Assembly (NCBI GenBank): GCA_012514535.1
Contig: JAAZAA010000038.1
Coordinates: 1 to 39,223, forward strand
Direction of reading: 5' to 3'
DNA: 39,223 nt
Source of the DNA: Myxococcales bacterium
Lineage (GTDB): Bacteria > Myxococcota_A > Polyangia > Polyangiales > Polyangiaceae
The position numbers and the translations under genes are program-made. This document shows positions 36,542-39,223 of this stretch, piece after piece. Below the pieces are notes generated by a model, which worked only from the letters and a program-made list of their open reading frames with translations, was not told where the DNA came from and did no database searches. Within the stretch, counting starts at the first letter, position 1. Every line of letters begins with the position of its first letter.

Positions 36542-37969
36542 ATGGATATCTTGCTGGTCAGCACCGAGTTCGCTCCCTACATCGTCGAGACCCACGCGGC
36601 CGAGGCTGTGACTTCTCTCGCCAAGTCGCTGCGACTCCTCGGCCATGAGGTGACGGTGGCGCTGCCCCGCTATCCGGCCTTCGAGGCGGCGGGGATCCTG
36701 GCGGCGCGACGGCTCACCCCCCTGCGCCTCGAGGGCGGGGGCGAGGTCGTGGTCTTCGACGCCCAGCTCCCCTCTGGGGTCCAGCTGGTGCTCTTCGACG
36801 CGCCCCTGCTGTTCGAGCGCCCGGGCGTGTACGGCGAAGAGGGCGAGGACTACGCGGACAACGCCAAGCGCTTCGGGTTCTTCTCCGACGCGGTCGCGGC
36901 CCTGGTGCGGGCGCGGGCGGAGCTCGGCAAGACCTTCGACGTCGTCCACCTCCACGACTACGCGGCCGGGCTCGTCGCGGTGAAGCTCGCGGCTCGGCCC
37001 GGCCCGACCCTGCCGACGGTCCTCACCGTCCACGATGGCCTGTTGAGCGGGCAGTTCCCCCTCAAGGCGAAGGACGAGCTGGGGATCCCCGACGAGTTCT
37101 GTCATCCCCAGGGCTTTCGCCTCGGCACGAAGCTCTGCGTCCTCAAGGGCGCCGTCGCGACCGCCGATCGCGTGGTGACGACCTCGCCCACCTACGCTCA
37201 CTCCCTCGAGAGCCCCGAGCGCTTCGGCGCCCTGTCTCGCGTGTTCCGCGAGGCGCCGGACGTCCTGGGGATCCTCGGCGGGGTCGACTACTCCCTCTAC
37301 AACCCAGCCACCGACCCCGCCCTCGTCAGCCGCTTCGACGCGGAAGACCTCAGCAACAAGGGGCGGAACAAATCCGCCGTGCTGCGGGAGCTCGAGCTCG
37401 ATCTCGACATGAGCCGCCCGCTGTTCTTCGCCCAGGCCGTGCGCGGCGGGAACAGCGCCCTCGACACCCTGGCAGCCAGCTTGCGCTCGCTGCTGAAGAA
37501 CGATCTCCAGCTCGTGGTCGTGAGCGACGAGGCGCACGCGGACAAGCTCGAGGCCGCGGCCGCCGACTACAAGGACGCGGTGCGGGTGCTGCGGCAGGCG
37601 CCCGAACGGCAGCTCCGGAGGTTGTGGGCCGCCGCCGATTTCTACCTGGGGCTCGAGCGCTCGAACCCGTCGGCGCAGGCGCTCTTGCGGGCCCAGCGCT
37701 ACGCGGCGGTGCCCGTGGCGCTCGGGGTGGACGCGGCCGTGGACGCCGTCGTGGATTGTGATCCCGACCTCGAGACGGGCACGGGGTTCTTGTTCGACAC
37801 CGTCACCCAACGCGCCCTCGTCGGCGCGGTGGCGCGCGCCCTGGCCGCCTATGGCTCGCCGCGCTTCCCTCAGCTGGTGCGCCGGGTGGCGCGGCAGGAC
37901 CTGGGGTGGGATCGCCCCGCGCGCCGCTACGCGCAGGTTTACCGGCAGACCCTCGGCGCTCACGCCTGA
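36542..37969 (+). CDS. Degenerate glycogen-synthase-like (GT5) protein
   Basis: A 475-residue protein of GlgA fold: MDILLVSTEFAPYIV, DVVHLHDYAAGLV, TVLTVHDGLL, VVTTSPTYAHSL and GGVDYSLYNPATDP all match starch/glycogen synthases. The ADP-glucose site does not. The N-terminal K-x-G-G-L is replaced by VETHA (Val15 at the E. coli Lys15 position). The R-x4-QKG motif is QAVRGGNSALD. The catalytic PSRFEPCGL reads GLERSNPSAQA with Asn375 where E. coli has Glu377. It is therefore probably not an active ADP-glucose glucosyltransferase and may be a structural or regulatory homologue. ATG 36542 is the natural start. No other glycogen gene is nearby. Its 3' end overlaps the convergent membrane-protein gene by 10 bp. 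Confidence 0.88.
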   Translation: MDILLVSTEFAPYIVETHAAEAVTSLAKSLRLLGHEVTVALPRYPAFEAAGILAARRLTPLRLEGGGEVVVFDAQLPSGVQLVLFDAPLLFERPGVYGEEGEDYADNAKRFGFFSDAVAALVRARAELGKTFDVVHLHDYAAGLVAVKLAARPGPTLPTVLTVHDGLLSGQFPLKAKDELGIPDEFCHPQGFRLGTKLCVLKGAVATADRVVTTSPTYAHSLESPERFGALSRVFREAPDVLGILGGVDYSLYNPATDPALVSRFDAEDLSNKGRNKSAVLRELELDLDMSRPLFFAQAVRGGNSALDTLAASLRSLLKNDLQLVVVSDEAHADKLEAAAADYKDAVRVLRQAPERQLRRLWAAADFYLGLERSNPSAQALLRAQRYAAVPVALGVDAAVDAVVDCDPDLETGTGFLFDTVTQRALVGAVARALAAYGSPRFPQLVRRVARQDLGWDRPARRYAQVYRQTLGAHA

Positions 37970-38814
37970 GGCGCACGCGCGCTCCGCACCAGGACGACGA
38001 ACCACGCCACCTGCAGCGCGGCGAGCAAGAGCCCCGCCGCGCGGTGAACGATCACCATGACGACGAGCGGTCCGGTCTCCGGCGAGGTGACGGGTTGCGT
38101 CGCCACGAAGGCTCCAGCCCCAGCGACCACGGCCAGGCTCGCCGCGGCGATGGCGGCCCGAGCCACCACCAACCGCCCGAGCCGCGCCGTGAACGTCGCC
38201 CAGGCGTGGCGGAGCGCACCGAGGGCATCGTCCCCGCTCGCGAGCACATGGATGCGGGCGAGATCGAACAGGGCACCCAGGGTCGCGAAGGGCAGGAGGC
38301 TGGCGCCGAGCACTCCCAGCAGGAGGACGTCGCGTGTGGGTTCGGTGACGTCCTGGACGGCCGTGGCCGTCGCGCCGAGCAGCGTCGCGGTGACGGCACC
38401 GAGGGCCACCGTGGCGGCGCCGGCGCCCCCCGCGAGCACGGCGACGCGCTGCGCGCGCTGCCTCAGGCTGGGTAGCCGCGGCGCGGGCGCCCCCTGGATC
38501 CGCGCGAGCCAGGCCAGGATCGAGCTGGTGACCGCGAGCAGCAGCACCCAGGAGCCGATCAGGAGCAGCAGGGTCGGCGCGATGGCCCGCGCGAGCAGAT
38601 CCACGCGCAGGCGCAGCACCTCGAGCAAGAACAGCGCCCCTGGCTCGAAGAGGAGGCGATCGTCGCCGTCGCCCACGCCGACGACGAGGGCCAGGGGGCG
38701 GCTGGCGGCCCAGGCGAGAGGGAGGCGCGCGGCCCAGAGGAGCAGGCTACAGCCGAGCCAGGCGCGGAACGTCGTCCGCGCGGTCGACGGCAGAAGAGTG
38801 GGGTGCCCTGTCAT
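37960..38814 (-). CDS. Six-helix integral membrane protein, unknown function
   Basis: A 284-residue protein with ATG 38814, overlapping the upstream stop by 4 nt (ATGA). About six hydrophobic helices are visible, including LGCSLLLWAARLPLAWA, LLLLIGSWVLLLAVTSSIL, VLLLGVLGASLLPFATLGAL and VIVHRAAGLLLAALQVAWF. The longer frame upstream is Arg/Pro-rich shadow and is rejected. A cytosolic loop has the basic stretch LPSLRQRAQRV. I recognise no transporter signature. Coupled translation suggests it works with the protein encoded just upstream, whose gene runs off the window. Confidence 0.82.
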   Translation of the reverse strand: MTGHPTLLPSTARTTFRAWLGCSLLLWAARLPLAWAASRPLALVVGVGDGDDRLLFEPGALFLLEVLRLRVDLLARAIAPTLLLLIGSWVLLLAVTSSILAWLARIQGAPAPRLPSLRQRAQRVAVLAGGAGAATVALGAVTATLLGATATAVQDVTEPTRDVLLLGVLGASLLPFATLGALFDLARIHVLASGDDALGALRHAWATFTARLGRLVVARAAIAAASLAVVAGAGAFVATQPVTSPETGPLVVMVIVHRAAGLLLAALQVAWFVVLVRSARAPQA

Positions 38815-39223
38815 GGCCCGAGGAGATGCAGGAGGAGCTCGGCCCAATACCAGGCCCGCTCGCTGGAGCGCAGGGTGCTCTGCCGCTCGAGGCTCCGGGA
38901 GTTGTTGAGCAGATCCCGATCCCAGAGCACCGCCTGCTCCGGATCCACGACCACGCGGGCCAGAGGCGCCTCGTGCTCCTGCTCGACGACGAAGACCGGC
39001 TCGACCCCGCTCCAGCGCCGATCGATGCGCTGGCCGTCGATCAGCTCCAGGCGCACCGTGACGGGCAGCTGGAGGGTGCCTCCTCGGGCAATGACGGCTC
39101 GGCTTCGCCAACCACCGTCTTCGCCCTGGGGTGCGCTGGTCAGCTCCGCCACCCGGTAGTCCACGGTGGCCCGCTCGAACAGCATCCCGCGCAGGGCGCT
39201 CGCGGCTCCTGGACCGACGTGCC
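38811..39223 (-). CDS. C-terminal part of a larger protein, possibly M1-peptidase-like (5' end outside window)
   Basis: The reading frame is open to the window edge, so this is the last 137 or so residues of a longer protein. An ATG at 39185 exists but need not be the start. The visible part is beta-rich (TLQLPVTVRLELIDGQRIDRRW, then PVFVVEQEHEAPLARVVVDPE) and ends with helices ERAWYWAELLLHLLG. The stretch VVVDPEQAVLWDRDLLNNS resembles the C-terminal region that follows M1-type metallopeptidase domains in some membrane-associated bacterial proteins. This assignment is tentative, since no zinc motif is within the window. It overlaps the membrane-protein start by 4 nt. Confidence 0.7.
   Translation of the reverse strand, partial: HVGPGAASALRGMLFERATVDYRVAELTSAPQGEDGGWRSRAVIARGGTLQLPVTVRLELIDGQRIDRRWSGVEPVFVVEQEHEAPLARVVVDPEQAVLWDRDLLNNSRSLERQSTLRSSERAWYWAELLLHLLGP

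Overview
The window is very GC-rich, densely coded chromosomal DNA with no mobile element, CRISPR array, rRNA or tRNA that I can see. The gene set points to a Myxococcota (myxobacterial, Polyangia-like) genome: a Ser/Thr kinase with an N-terminal zinc ribbon and a single C-terminal membrane segment, a receiver-DUF4388 protein, several Ala/Pro-rich lipoproteins, a SPOR protein, and many GTG starts. This placement is an inference from gene style; no marker RNA is present.

Left part (1-10.1 kb): lon protease, a large lipoprotein of unknown function, hom and murI (2 bp apart), then on the minus strand a YdiJ-type D-2-hydroxyglutarate dehydrogenase that ends an apparent run rhomboid-like / pyrR / pyrB / candidate small ORF / ydiJ (12.7 to 7.0 kb).

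Middle (12.8-25.2 kb): three consecutive lipoprotein genes (minus), diverging from a sugar-nucleotidyltransferase gene followed by pabB and a SPOR-domain gene. Next come a conserved helical-repeat hypothetical (minus) and, divergent from it, a zinc-ribbon Ser/Thr kinase and a receiver-DUF4388-transmembrane protein. An alpha/beta-hydrolase-fold protein lacking its Ser nucleophile closes this part.

Right part (25.2-39.2 kb): a 560-bp non-coding stretch with an AT-rich promoter-like patch and clustered palindromes precedes two unusual regulators (a MerR-like coiled-coil protein and a Cys/His-rich protein with a sigma-region-4-like helix-turn-helix). These are followed by a MutS-like ATPase whose 3' end overlaps that of convergent dinB. 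Further along, all minus strand, lie an M19 dipeptidase-like gene, a ribbon-helix-helix protein, purH, an outer-membrane barrel, an RluA pseudouridine synthase and argB. Divergent from argB is a degenerate glycogen-synthase-like gene, and the window ends in a membrane-protein gene and the 3' part of another gene.

Most of the window is housekeeping metabolism (Thr/Met branch, peptidoglycan D-Glu, pyrimidine, folate, purine, Arg). The unusual content is a series of enzyme-fold proteins whose catalytic residues are substituted (rhomboid, hydrolase, GlgA-like, M19-like), the regulator pair near 26 kb, the kinase/receiver pair near 20-24 kb, and a candidate 61-residue peptide between pyrB and ydiJ.
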